From positions 1 to 25,526 of IMG/VR virus record IMGVR_UViG_3300043465_000807: 25,526 nt of DNA. The stretch is one strand, 5' to 3'. Below the pieces are notes generated by a model. That model was not told where the DNA came from, did no database searches, and saw only the letters and a list, made by a program, of their open reading frames with translations. The position numbers and the translations under genes were made by a program. Positions 6,519-16,600 of this stretch are shown here, in pieces; the first letter of the stretch is position 1, and each line of letters begins with the position of its first letter. The DNA is from a virus.

Positions 6519-6815
6519 ATGGCTAAGGTTAATAATATTCGTCCGGGTGTTGAGGTTATGTTTGCAGACGGTCCTAGAACTATCTATCCCCTGACGCTTC
6601 GTCAGCTTAGAAAGATCAATGGGATTATGAAGAGCATGGAATCATCAGACAATGACGATGAGTCGGTAGATTTGATGGTTGAGGCAGCAGCAATTATTCT
6701 GGAAAAGATTGCTCCTGAAATTGCCGAGGATTCCGATGCGTTAGAGGATATTCTTGACATTAAGTCTTTCAACGAGATGATCTCAGCTGCTATGGGGACT
6801 GACCCAAACGCATAA
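6519..6815 (+). CDS. Tail assembly chaperone, short form (gpG-like)
   Basis: 98 residues, with AAGGAG 7 nt before the ATG. It has a beta N-terminus (RPGVEVMFADGPRTIYPLTL) and a helical body with an acidic stretch. Its place between tube and tape measure, its acidic nature and the overlapping second frame fit the G component of the G/GT chaperone pair that coats the tape measure during tail assembly. The stop at 6813-6815 comes one codon after the slippery CCCAAAC at 6803-6809, so a fraction of ribosomes would continue into the T frame. Confidence 0.8.
   Translation: MAKVNNIRPGVEVMFADGPRTIYPLTLRQLRKINGIMKSMESSDNDDESVDLMVEAAAIILEKIAPEIAEDSDALEDILDIKSFNEMISAAMGTDPNA
6803..6809 (+). other. Slippery heptamer CCCAAAC for -1 frameshift
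   Basis: In the G frame the bases read C CCA AAC, the X XXY YYZ form. A -1 slip puts CCC and AAA in the P and A sites and continues in the frame ending at 7213. That frame has a TGA at 6800-6802, so the overlap is only 6803-6815 and the slip must happen here. No strong stem-loop was found by eye at the usual distance downstream. Confidence 0.65.
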
Positions 6816-7213
6816 GCGGGAATGACGAAGAGGGCCTTGCCTTCGATGACATTCCCCTGACTCTTCTTGAGCAGGAAGTTTTTTGTGAATGCGGAGCGTG
6901 GAAGAGTTTTTATGATCTCGAAGATAGTTTGTCTTTAGATGAGCTTATTGTTCTTTACGAGGCTACTTGCGAAAGGCAAGGCAGAATTTCCAAGATCATG
7001 GCAGCGTCTATGGGGGCTGAGATCAATGATGACGATAATCCTTACAAGTTCCTTTATAGTGACTCTGAGAGCAATAAGCCTGATAAGAAATATCAGAACC
7101 CTCTTATGGTAGATCCTAAAAAGGGCGGCGAGATCACCCCTGTTTATGGCAAGGATGAAGTAGGAATGTTGCCTATTAATCTGGGCTATTCTATAATTGA
7201 AAAGCAGGATTAG
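6803..7213 (+). CDS. Tail assembly chaperone frameshift extension (T part of gpGT)
   Basis: This frame is open from 6803 to 7213 and encodes about 136 residues beginning after the slip with RISGNDEEGLAFDDIPLTLL. The first usable starts are a TTG at 6929 without a ribosome site and an ATG at 6998 deep in the conserved-looking part, so independent initiation is unlikely. Fused to G by a -1 shift it would make a product of about 230 residues, in line with gpGT proteins. The region has CECGAWKSFYDLEDSLSLDE, resembling the T-domain segment of actinophage chaperones, and then a less ordered Lys/Asp-rich tail. It ends 25 nt before the tape measure start, which is the usual layout. Confidence 0.75.
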   Translation, partial: PKRISGNDEEGLAFDDIPLTLLEQEVFCECGAWKSFYDLEDSLSLDELIVLYEATCERQGRISKIMAASMGAEINDDDNPYKFLYSDSESNKPDKKYQNPLMVDPKKGGEITPVYGKDEVGMLPINLGYSIIEKQD

Positions 7214-7238
7214 TTTTTCTTTTTGAGTGAGTGTGACA

Positions 7239-10200
7239 ATGGCAGATGCAGCCTCTGGTGGCGATGAAATCAAGAGGATTATCCTCAGAGCCGAAGCTCT
7301 AAACTTTTCCGGTACTCAAAAAGAAGTATTATCTTTAAATCAGGCTCTTGAGAACCTCAAAAAAACCCTAAACTCTGGCGCTGGCTTAAATAAGGGCCAG
7401 CTGAATGATATCAACAAAGAGCTTGATATTCTAGAGAAGAAAGCCACTAACTCTACTAACGCCAGCAAAAAGGGCTTAGATGATATGCGGGTTTCAGCTG
7501 AGAGGCTGAATCAGACGCTTAAAAATACTGCTCAGATGTCGGGGGCTAATTTTACTGGTAGTAGTAGCAAAGATAAGCAAGCTCTTAAGGATTATCAGAA
7601 AGAGTTGAGCACTTTAGGCATTGGCATTGTTGCTAAGCCTAAATATGTAAGTCAAGTTGTTGGCAATGTTCAAACTATTTGGGGCGCTCTGAAAGAGGGC
7701 AAAAACGCCGGTGTTGCTACTCAGAGGTCACTTGACTCTATAGCAACTGGTCTTCCAAGTTCTATGCCGACTGTTACTAGTTTGCAACGGATCAGTATCG
7801 CTGCAGGTGTTACTAGGAAGGGTCTTGATGGAGTTACACTCGCCATGAAGAACTCTGCTAAGAATGCTCAGTGGACTGGTATGCAGATGATTCAGGGTAT
7901 CACTCTCCCTCTCGTCGGCGTAGGCACTGTAGCTCTTAGAACTTTTGATTCTGTAAATAAAGAGATGATTCAGTTGAAGAAGGTGACTGAATATAAAGAA
8001 GATTATTCTGCTCTTGAAAAAGAAATTCAAAAAGTTGCTGCTGCATATGGTCTTACATTAAAATCTTCAGCCGCTCTGTTTACAGATATTGCTGCGCTTG
8101 GTAAGTCAGGCAAGGATATTGGAGAATGGTCTGATTCTGTTGCTAAACTTTCGATGGTTGGTGATATCGATCCTTCCGGAGCGATGGAATTCTTCCGAGT
8201 TATTAATGCTATCTTCACTGATGGAAGTGTTCAGCAGACTAACGAGATTCTTGCTCAGCTGAGCGCTGTTTCTGATGAGACTTCTCTGCAGCTTAAAGAT
8301 TTGGCAGCCGCTTTCCCCGAAGTTGCCCCTGTCATGCAACAGATGGGATTCTCTGCTGCTGGCGTTGCTTCTTCTTTGGCTGGTATGTATCGTCGTGGTA
8401 TTCCAGCTACGGAAGCTGCTCATGGTTTGAAGTTCGCTTTGCAGCGCCTTGTTGTTCCGACTAAAGATTCTAAAAAGATTATTGATGAATTAGGATTCTC
8501 ATTCACTGACGCCAATGGCAATATGAAAGATGGCGCAATACAGATAATGAGACTCGCAGAGCAACTCAATAATATGAATGATGCACAAAGACTCGCCGCC
8601 GCGCCAGAGCTTTTTGGAGGTAGGCAGTCTGCAAGAATGAACTCTTACTTCGCTGATGTTTCTCTTGGTAATGAAGAATATAGAAGGCTCAAAGCTGGAA
8701 TTTTAGATGTAAATGAAGTCCAGTCAGATTTCTTGAGAGGTATGATTGCTTCCGGCGAGATTCCAATGGAAGGTGTAGCTAGCGCTGCTGACAGGTATGC
8801 TAAAGCAGTTGAGGAGATTCAGAAAGATCCTAGCAAGGCTTTGGCGAGAATTAAAGCGCAGATGCAGACTGTTTCTTATGAAATCGGCAAGTCGCTCGCT
8901 CCAGCTGTCATCACTGTTGGTGAAAAGCTCGTTGAACTTCTTCAGAAGTTTACTGCTGCGCCCCCAATTATTCAAAAAATGGCACTCGCCTTTGGCGCTC
9001 TAGTTGCCGCCATTGGTCCAATTAGATATATTTTTGCTCAGATGAAATATACTTTCGTCTCGTTTGTGGAAGTCTTTAATAAGTTCCTACCTAAGATGAG
9101 AGATCTTCCGGGCGGAATGTCTCAGGTTCAAAAACTTTTTGATATAGATCCTATGAGGAAAGATATTGCTCAAATTGGCGATAAGTTTGTTCTTGTTCAA
9201 AAAGGTTTTATGAACAAGATTCGAATGAAATTTGGGTTACCTCCTAAAGCTAAGGGTCAAGTTCTAGACTATTTTGATAGCTTTGATCAAGCTGCCGCTA
9301 GTACTGCTGGTACAGCCACTGCTGCAAATAGTAAGATTGCGGCGAGTAATGCAATTCTTCAAACAAGCGAGGATCAAGTTTCTGATGAATTTGATGAAAC
9401 TGCAAGATCTGCTGCGAGAAGAGTTGCTGCAACTGATGCAATTATTGCAGCCAATCAAAGATTGACTGTATCAAATGTTGTAGCGAAGGCTGCCGAGTCT
9501 GCTACTGGTGCAATTCCGATGCCCGGTGTCCCAATTCCAAGACCAATGCCATCTGCCCCCGGCGCTGCTCCCATTGCCGGGCTTGCTACGACTGCAATTA
9601 GTCAGTATAGCGCTTCGACAGAAGCAGGCATGAATAAAATCCTTAAGCTGAAAGAGCGATTGAAGCTTCTTGATGGCGAAGAGGCTGCTGCTACTTCTAG
9701 AAAAATCTCTGCACTATCAAGCCAGTATAATGTAACTGAAGATGCTCTTGAGCAATTTGCTAAATCAAAAGTTGCTCAAAAGGCTGCTGCAGATAGCATA
9801 GATGATATAGGCAGAAGTGCTCTTGGAGCAGGTAAGCAGATGAAGATGCTTACCGCTGGCACTCAAAGTACCGCTTTGGCTGCTAGCGCTGCTGGCGCTG
9901 CCACTAAGGGAGGATTTCTTTCTACAATCTTGGCTGGTGGCCCTATAGTTTGGGGAATACTTGCAGCCATTGCTGCAGTTATAGCAGTAATTGGTATAGC
10001 CTTTTTGTTGCTAAAAGATCGTTGGGATCAAGTTAGAAAAATTATTGAACCTTCTTTGCAAAAGTTGAAAACTGCATTTGATAATGTCAAGAGTGCTCTA
10101 AAAGTTCTTTGGGAAGCGTTTTCTTCTCTTGGCGATGTTTTTACAAATATCTTTGGACAGCTCGGCTCTGCTGAAGCCGCTGGAGATTCCTTTGCCAATG

Positions 10201-13200
10201 GATTTGGTGGAGCACTTTCTACTGTAATAGATTTCATCGCTGAGCTTGTTCAGGGTGTGTCTTACGCAATTGAAGAGATTTCTAAGTTTGTAGAGTATCT
10301 AACTCCTGTTGTTGAATCCTTTGCTTATAAAGTGAAAGATGTCGTGGGCTTTATTACATCTTTGCTTAAGGGAGATCTTGTTGGAGCATTTAAGTTTCTG
10401 GTGGCCGCTGTCTACGAGGTTGCTCGTCCATTTGTTATCGTATGGCAATATATAGTCAAAATTACAGCATGGTTTGTTGCAAATGTATATTCTCTCCTTG
10501 GTAGATTAGCTAATGTTCTAGTTAAGAATCCAATTGGAAATGCTTTGGAAAGCAGTAGTGCGTCTATTCATGATTGGGCAAGTAACTTAAATTTTGTCGG
10601 TCTTATAGATGATAAGCTTAGAACAGGTCTTGGTGGGGTTTTCGGATCAAGTACACAAAGCGCGGCAGATGAAGCAGAACCAGAAGTAGTCGATGCCGGT
10701 AACGGGCTCGGAGACACTTTTTCGGAGAGTTTCAATGGGGCTGTAGAGTCTGGTGTTGGAAATGAATGGTTGAAAGATTGGCTCTCTCAGATTAAGAGTG
10801 TTCTTGATTCGAAACTTGGAGAACTTAGACAGTCTGCTATAGACGCACTGAAAAAAGCTCATGAAGAGTCTCTCAAAGTTTATGATGAGAGAGTTACTGC
10901 AATTGAAAATCAAGAGAAAGCTGAAGAGAAGCTTCTTAGATCTCAGCAGTATATTGCTAAGAGAAGAGAGCTTCTTCAGCAGCGTGAACTTGATAAGATG
11001 AACTATCGAAATGATAGGGCTAGAGCTCTTTATGAGGGCAGAGTTGATGATGTTCGTCGTCTTGATCTTGAAGAGCAGAAGAATAGATCCAACTTCAACA
11101 GGCAAGTCACCGATCTTGATGATGATAGAGGCAAGGAACTTCTTAAAGATCAGAGAGATGCGCTTAAAGCTCAGATCAAAGCAGAGCAAGATGCGGCCAA
11201 GGAAAGATTTGGAATTCAAGAGGAAGCTTTTCAAGATAGTCTTAATTTAATTACTAAGTATGCACCTAAGACTGTCGCTGAATACAATGCTATGCTTGGG
11301 AAAATCAATACTCTTCTTCGAGACAATGGAGTTTCTACTTGGCCTGAGATGGCTAAGGATGGCATGACTGCGTTTGCTGAAGTATTCAGGGAAGCTTCGG
11401 ATAATATTAGGGAAGATTTTGCTTGGAGCGGCAAGAGCCTTGCTACCGCATGGATGGAAGGTTTTGCTCCTGCGGATGTTATCGCTATTCTGAGGCAGAA
11501 TCTTTCTGGTGGAGATGCTGGCGGAACTCCGGGCGGTGGCGGCGGTGGCGGAGGATTCGATATGCCACCATCCTCCAAAGATGGTGGCGGAGATATCCCC
11601 AAGGGACCGAAGCTTGATTCTATATTTGGCGGAGTAAGTGATTTCATTAAAGAGTGGTGGCCAAATATTTTGGCATTTATGATGAGCCCATTTACGGGAA
11701 TCGCCAGTCTCATTATTAAATTCTTGATGGGTGTGGATTGGGGCGCAGTTGGAACTGCCATCTGGAATGGCATAAAAACTGCGCTCGGTGCCGTTGGCGG
11801 GTTCTTCGGTACTATATTTGAGGGCGCAGAGGGCGGTATAGCTGCTTCATTAGATCCAGTTATCGGAACAGTTCAAGATGTTTTCTCAACTATCTACAAC
11901 ACAGTTGAAAGTGTACTCAATCCGATCATTAGAGTAGTCCAGACTGTCTTTACACAGGTGTCTAATATTATAAAGAGAGTTGTATTCCCAGTAGTTCAAA
12001 ATCTTGGCAAGGTATTTAGCACTGTGTTTGGAACGATAAAAAATACAATAACTGGTGTCTGGACTAATACTATTCAACCGATATTTAATTTTATTGGACA
12101 GATTATAACAGGGTTCTTAGTGCCAGTATTTCAATTGCTGATCGGTGTCATTTCCATACCATTCATGCTTTTCAAGCACGCCGTCTCCGTCGCTTGGGAC
12201 GCAGTTAAACCAATCTTCCAATCTATTTGGGGTTGGATTACGGATAGTTTAATCCCCTCCTTCGGTAATATCGGAGATGTAGTCAGTACTGTGTGGGGTG
12301 GAATTACTGATGCAATTTCGAGAGCTTGGAATGGCTATATCAAGCCGGTGTTTATGCATATCTGGAATACAATCTCATCAGTCTTAATGCCTGTATTTAA
12401 CTTCCTGAAAGATACTGTGATGACAGTGTGGAGTTGGATTTCGGCTGCGATTGGATGGGCTTGGGGCGCAATACAGCCTGTGTTTGGAGCAATACAATGG
12501 TATATTGGTGTTCTTGCCGGAGCCTTTACATGGTTCAAGAATACATCTTACAACATTTGGGTTGGTGTTGCAGCTATTATTTCAAATGCGTGGACTGCAA
12601 TTAGCAATACTATAACCGGCGTATGGAATGGTATTATGGATACTATTGCTGGTGTGTGGAATTGGGTTGCAACTAAAATTGAAAATGTTGTAAATGGTCT
12701 TATTGATACATATAATAGACTTCCCGGCTTCATGAGGCCTTGGACTATTGACAAAGTAGACCTCCCGGAGATTAGACGAGCTCAAGGTGGCCCTATGGAG
12801 GGAACTGGGTTTATGGGTGTAGTGAATAAACCTACGTACCTTGTCGGAGAAGGAAGATCAGCTTATCCGGAATATGTAATTCCTACTGACCCCGCTTACA
12901 GAAATCAAGCCTCGGAACTTCTTGGGAAAGCTGCTGCTGCAATTGGCTCGAAGGCTGGAGCAGTCAATGCTTCTCTTGCAAATACATCTTCTTCAATGTC
13001 GGCCGCTTCTGGATATGCTCAGAGCACAAACATTAGCTCAGATCAAAATGTTTATATATCAGTTGATACATTCATTGGCGAAGAGCAGTGGTTCTCTGAG
13101 TTGGCAAGCAAATATAATATGAAGACTGTGCCACGACAGCGCAAGGTTGATGGGCAGCAGAAAAGAGTGGTATCATCTTATAATGATAGGTGGAGCTTGA

Positions 13201-13205
13201 AATGA
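7239..13205 (+). CDS. Tail tape measure protein, TP901-like
   Basis: About 1988 residues from ATG 7239; a GTG at 7227 would add four. The N-terminus is helical. Residues about 230-410 resemble the TP901 tape measure core (AALFTDIAALGKSGKDIGEW, VASSLAGMYRRGIPATEAAH). A hydrophobic segment at about 900-925 (GILAAIAAVIAVIGIAFLLL) could insert in the host membrane. A charged coiled coil covers about 1204-1333, and a Gly run about 1430-1450. A Trp/Phe-rich helical repeat region covers about 1467-1820, and the C-terminus has YLVGEGRSAYPEYVIPTDPAY as in other tape measures. At 0.15 nm per residue, a helix this long suggests a tail near 300 nm, as a rough estimate. It follows the chaperone pair and overlaps the next gene by 4 nt. 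Confidence 0.92.
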   Translation: MADAASGGDEIKRIILRAEALNFSGTQKEVLSLNQALENLKKTLNSGAGLNKGQLNDINKELDILEKKATNSTNASKKGLDDMRVSAERLNQTLKNTAQMSGANFTGSSSKDKQALKDYQKELSTLGIGIVAKPKYVSQVVGNVQTIWGALKEGKNAGVATQRSLDSIATGLPSSMPTVTSLQRISIAAGVTRKGLDGVTLAMKNSAKNAQWTGMQMIQGITLPLVGVGTVALRTFDSVNKEMIQLKKVTEYKEDYSALEKEIQKVAAAYGLTLKSSAALFTDIAALGKSGKDIGEWSDSVAKLSMVGDIDPSGAMEFFRVINAIFTDGSVQQTNEILAQLSAVSDETSLQLKDLAAAFPEVAPVMQQMGFSAAGVASSLAGMYRRGIPATEAAHGLKFALQRLVVPTKDSKKIIDELGFSFTDANGNMKDGAIQIMRLAEQLNNMNDAQRLAAAPELFGGRQSARMNSYFADVSLGNEEYRRLKAGILDVNEVQSDFLRGMIASGEIPMEGVASAADRYAKAVEEIQKDPSKALARIKAQMQTVSYEIGKSLAPAVITVGEKLVELLQKFTAAPPIIQKMALAFGALVAAIGPIRYIFAQMKYTFVSFVEVFNKFLPKMRDLPGGMSQVQKLFDIDPMRKDIAQIGDKFVLVQKGFMNKIRMKFGLPPKAKGQVLDYFDSFDQAAASTAGTATAANSKIAASNAILQTSEDQVSDEFDETARSAARRVAATDAIIAANQRLTVSNVVAKAAESATGAIPMPGVPIPRPMPSAPGAAPIAGLATTAISQYSASTEAGMNKILKLKERLKLLDGEEAAATSRKISALSSQYNVTEDALEQFAKSKVAQKAAADSIDDIGRSALGAGKQMKMLTAGTQSTALAASAAGAATKGGFLSTILAGGPIVWGILAAIAAVIAVIGIAFLLLKDRWDQVRKIIEPSLQKLKTAFDNVKSALKVLWEAFSSLGDVFTNIFGQLGSAEAAGDSFANGFGGALSTVIDFIAELVQGVSYAIEEISKFVEYLTPVVESFAYKVKDVVGFITSLLKGDLVGAFKFLVAAVYEVARPFVIVWQYIVKITAWFVANVYSLLGRLANVLVKNPIGNALESSSASIHDWASNLNFVGLIDDKLRTGLGGVFGSSTQSAADEAEPEVVDAGNGLGDTFSESFNGAVESGVGNEWLKDWLSQIKSVLDSKLGELRQSAIDALKKAHEESLKVYDERVTAIENQEKAEEKLLRSQQYIAKRRELLQQRELDKMNYRNDRARALYEGRVDDVRRLDLEEQKNRSNFNRQVTDLDDDRGKELLKDQRDALKAQIKAEQDAAKERFGIQEEAFQDSLNLITKYAPKTVAEYNAMLGKINTLLRDNGVSTWPEMAKDGMTAFAEVFREASDNIREDFAWSGKSLATAWMEGFAPADVIAILRQNLSGGDAGGTPGGGGGGGGFDMPPSSKDGGGDIPKGPKLDSIFGGVSDFIKEWWPNILAFMMSPFTGIASLIIKFLMGVDWGAVGTAIWNGIKTALGAVGGFFGTIFEGAEGGIAASLDPVIGTVQDVFSTIYNTVESVLNPIIRVVQTVFTQVSNIIKRVVFPVVQNLGKVFSTVFGTIKNTITGVWTNTIQPIFNFIGQIITGFLVPVFQLLIGVISIPFMLFKHAVSVAWDAVKPIFQSIWGWITDSLIPSFGNIGDVVSTVWGGITDAISRAWNGYIKPVFMHIWNTISSVLMPVFNFLKDTVMTVWSWISAAIGWAWGAIQPVFGAIQWYIGVLAGAFTWFKNTSYNIWVGVAAIISNAWTAISNTITGVWNGIMDTIAGVWNWVATKIENVVNGLIDTYNRLPGFMRPWTIDKVDLPEIRRAQGGPMEGTGFMGVVNKPTYLVGEGRSAYPEYVIPTDPAYRNQASELLGKAAAAIGSKAGAVNASLANTSSSMSAASGYAQSTNISSDQNVYISVDTFIGEEQWFSELASKYNMKTVPRQRKVDGQQKRVVSSYNDRWSLK
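12060..12510 (+). repeat. Trp/Pro/Phe repeats of about 45 residues in the tape measure
   Basis: Four related units start with Trp codons at 12060, 12195, 12327 and 12462, that is, 45, 44 and 45 residues apart. Each has W-x4/5-[IVK]-x-P-[IV]-F followed by further aromatic positions. A period of 44-45 fits four 11-residue helical motifs, a spacing known from tape measures. The similarity is at protein level rather than identical DNA. Confidence 0.6.
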
Positions 13206-13618
13206 CGTCAGGTAATAGTCTCTTTTATCCAGCCGCTATTTGGATAGATAATGTTCAGCTTACAGATCAGGGTAGAGGCCCTATAGCGCGAGGTAGAGAT
13301 GAAAGATTCATCTCTAATGAGCTTGCCAATGGTAAAAGAAAAAGATATGTAAAGGCTGTCAAGCATACTTTTTCTATTAGTTGGTCGTATCTTCCAGATG
13401 ATAGCACTTGCACGATCGATGGCTATGCAGCTAGAGACACTCTGGTTGCACTTCTTGGAGATAGCGAGCAGTCTCATACATTACGATTTTTCTATCAAAA
13501 TGCAAAGTATGAGGAAATGACTGTCTTTGTAAATTCCTATTCAGAGAGTCTTATCAAGAGAGATCCCGTTAGTGGAATTTTCTTGTGGGAAGTAAGCTTG
13601 GAACTTGAGGAATCATGA
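13202..13618 (+). CDS. Dit-like/minor tail protein
   Basis: 138 residues, starting in an ATGA overlap with the tape measure stop; an in-frame GTG at 13190 is less likely because ATG 13202 follows AGGTGGAG at a good distance. The protein is beta-rich: it opens with LFYPAAIWIDNVQLTDQGR, continues with an HTFSISWSYLPDD strand pair, and ends EVSLELEES. Placement between tape measure and hub is that of the distal tail protein (Dit), the ring that joins tube and hub. I do not see a clear family signature, so it could also be another small tail-tip protein. Confidence 0.65.
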   Translation: MTSGNSLFYPAAIWIDNVQLTDQGRGPIARGRDERFISNELANGKRKRYVKAVKHTFSISWSYLPDDSTCTIDGYAARDTLVALLGDSEQSHTLRFFYQNAKYEEMTVFVNSYSESLIKRDPVSGIFLWEVSLELEES

Positions 13619-16600
13619 TTCCTGCATCACAAAACTTTGTTGAGAGTCTTTCTGACGATGTTCAGGTTGTAAAGCCTTCTGTGAAAGCGTGGATGGCTGA
13701 CTATCGTTATTTAGAGAATTTGACAGTGCATACTAGTAGTCATACTTATTCAAAGCAAATCTTAGATAGATCACCCAAAATTTACTTTAAGCTTGATAAA
13801 ACTGATTATAATACAGTATATAATAAAATTTCCGCAACTATTTCTATTGCAAATCCAGCTGTCATCACATCTAACGGCCATAAATTAAATGCTGGAACTC
13901 CAGTAACTTTCTCTACTACTGGAGCTTTGCCAACTGGCATAACAGCGGGGACTACTTATTATGTGCAGAATCCTCTCACAAATACATTTAATATCAATAC
14001 GATACAAGCAAATTCTTTAAATCCCACACTTTCGACGGGGAGGGTTGTTACCTCAGGCACTCAGAGCGGGAGTCATTCAGTCACTTATTATCTAAATAGA
14101 GTGAAAGATCTTGGAGATTTACATCTTGAGGCTGCTTATGGTAATTCAACTAGTGGATCTCCTGTACAAAATACTAATCTATCTTTCGAGAGTTACGGGC
14201 TTACTGATTATGATGGAACTAATAAAAATATCGAGATTCTTAACCCAAAAAGAGTTATAGATACTTTCAATTATCATTCTTTTTATGAACTTGGACCATT
14301 TTATTCACCCTCAGTGGATATGTCTATGTATTCTTGGAGAACTACTCTGGGATCTCAGTGGGGCAGCGCTTGGATAGATAATTCAGATATATTTTACTAT
14401 AAACCTGTATATTTATATCATGATACAATGACTCTCGATCACTTTGTAGATTTTAAACTTGGAACTATTGGAAGTTCATTTGGTGGGGTTGGTGCAATTG
14501 TCAGGTTTATCGATGATGAAAACTTTATCTACTGCAGACAGAGGGCCGCTTCAGATGCTACTTCTGGAACTATGGCTATATATAAGGTTATCAATGGTAC
14601 TCACACTCTTGTCAAAAGCATAGACTCAGTTAGATTTTCTGCTTCTAATTTTTATAGATTTGAAAGTAAATATAATACTTTTACTTTGTACAATATGGGA
14701 ACAACTGAACCTACAAATACAAGCGCCGGTACAGTTTTATCGAATGGCGGAGTAAATCTCACCTGCTATATAGATGATGAAATATTCAGAAGCCCGGAGG
14801 CAACTCAGGTAGGTCTTTTAAATGCTGGAATAAAAACCTATAATTCATCATATACACGTTCATTTACTATTCCGCGAAATACATTTTCTTTTAGCTACTT
14901 CGGATGCTATGGATTCAACTTTCTTTCGGGAAGCCATTATTTCGATGGCTCTAAGTATGTTTTAGTTTCTTCTTCAGATACACAAAACTCCAAAGATAAA
15001 TTTTCTTCAATTAATAACGCTGAAGATTTTTCATATTCTTTTATTTTTAAAAAACTATCTGGCGGAGCAAGTATACAAACACTATTATGGCTTGGAGATA
15101 ATTTATCTAATACTGCACTAAGAATTAGTCATTCTACTTCTACAAATAGAATTTCCGTAAGAGTAATAGATAATGCCACTAATAATGAATATTCAATTTC
15201 TTCATCGTCAACTATTAGCAATGACACTCTATACTATGTGCAGCTCGCAAAAAATGGAGACTCTCTTGAGCTATATGTAAATGGAGTTTTGGATGGAACC
15301 GCGTTGCTTCCTTCTAATTTTTCATTAAAAGATGTCTCAACTAATAATACCACCTACCTTCTTCTGGGTGCAGATTACGCCAGAACTTCGTTTGGGGAGT
15401 CAGATTCTTATAGATTGTTCTATGGATATATTTCAGAGCTTGCTGTTTTTGATTATAATGTTAATAGCTTTGATTCTTTATCAATGTTTAATAGTATAAA
15501 TAATGACTCAACTCTTCCATCTGAAACATCTGATAAATATTTTGTAGCAGAGAATACCGTTGATGGGCTTCCGGAAGAAACTTTTCTTTATGGCTTTACT
15601 AATTTTCTAAATAGTAAGGGAAATGCAATTAGGAGCAATAATACAACTTTTGCTCCGGAATTAAAGATAGAGAGCGATGAGAATCAAGGTATTGAAGATA
15701 ATTATGGATGGATGTCGAGATGTCAAAGCGATTCTTCTGGAGACTTCTCCACATCTGATCATATTATTTTAGAATTTGATAATCACTACTGCAACAGAGT
15801 ATTTCTATCTACAGGTTATCTTTACGGCCGTATAAATGATTTTGATTATATAATTTACAAAAGTGATCTGACTACAATCTCTGGTTCATCAAGTTTTGGT
15901 GGAGAATCTTATATTTATATTGAACCCGAGGATTTGGGATTATTTGTTAATGAATATTTGGAGATTGTAGGTATAAAAATAATACCAACTAGCACAATTA
16001 ATCCTTATGATTATGCCAGACTTTTTTCGATTAACCCAATTTGGGAAGTTGACTTTAGTGACTACGTTATAAGCTTCAATATAGACAAAGTGAGAGACAA
16101 TTTTGATGCGTCACTTCCCATCGGAGCTACTGCAGCAAACAATGGCAGCATTGAGCTAAACAATACTGATTTGATCTTTAACCCATATGGAAATTCACTA
16201 TTTGGACAGTATATTAATCCTGATACTAAGTTCTTCATATCTCTTGAACATGAACTTCTTAAATATGGCACTACTGAAATTGTGCCTATTGCATTAGAAA
16301 TGTATGCAGACACTTGGTCTATTAGTACGTCGGGTATGTCTGTCTCTGTAGATTTAAGGGATTACTCAAAATTTTTGCAAGAAGGTACTGTAAAGGGATA
16401 TGTGTCTCAAGGGCTAACTGCCGGAAAGTCTATTCATGATTTGGTAATTTCTAGCGGATTCCCAAATCGCAGAATTTCCTTTTTCGATAAATACCGGGAA
16501 GAAATTTCATCCGATGAGCCAGATGTTTGGCTTACCTTGACTGAGCCTACCTTTCGCAGTAGTATAGCCTATTCAGATGATCAATGCAATAGGGTCTACG

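Noticed and set aside
6827-6844. Possible hairpin GAAG...CTTC as frameshift stimulator
   Set aside because: The stem is short with a mismatch and lies about 17 nt after the slip site, farther than the usual distance.
6929-7213. Separate gene for the T part starting at TTG 6929
   Set aside because: No ribosome site, and the frame is open and protein-like back to the slippery site, so frameshift is the better explanation.
10647-11234. 195-residue reverse-strand ORF in the tape measure
   Set aside because: It mirrors the charged coiled coil and is Leu/Ile/Phe/Ser-rich as such shadows are; no family features or start signal.
11231-11773. 180-residue reverse-strand ORF with a Pro run
   Set aside because: The Pro run is just the complement of the Gly-rich linker of the tape measure.
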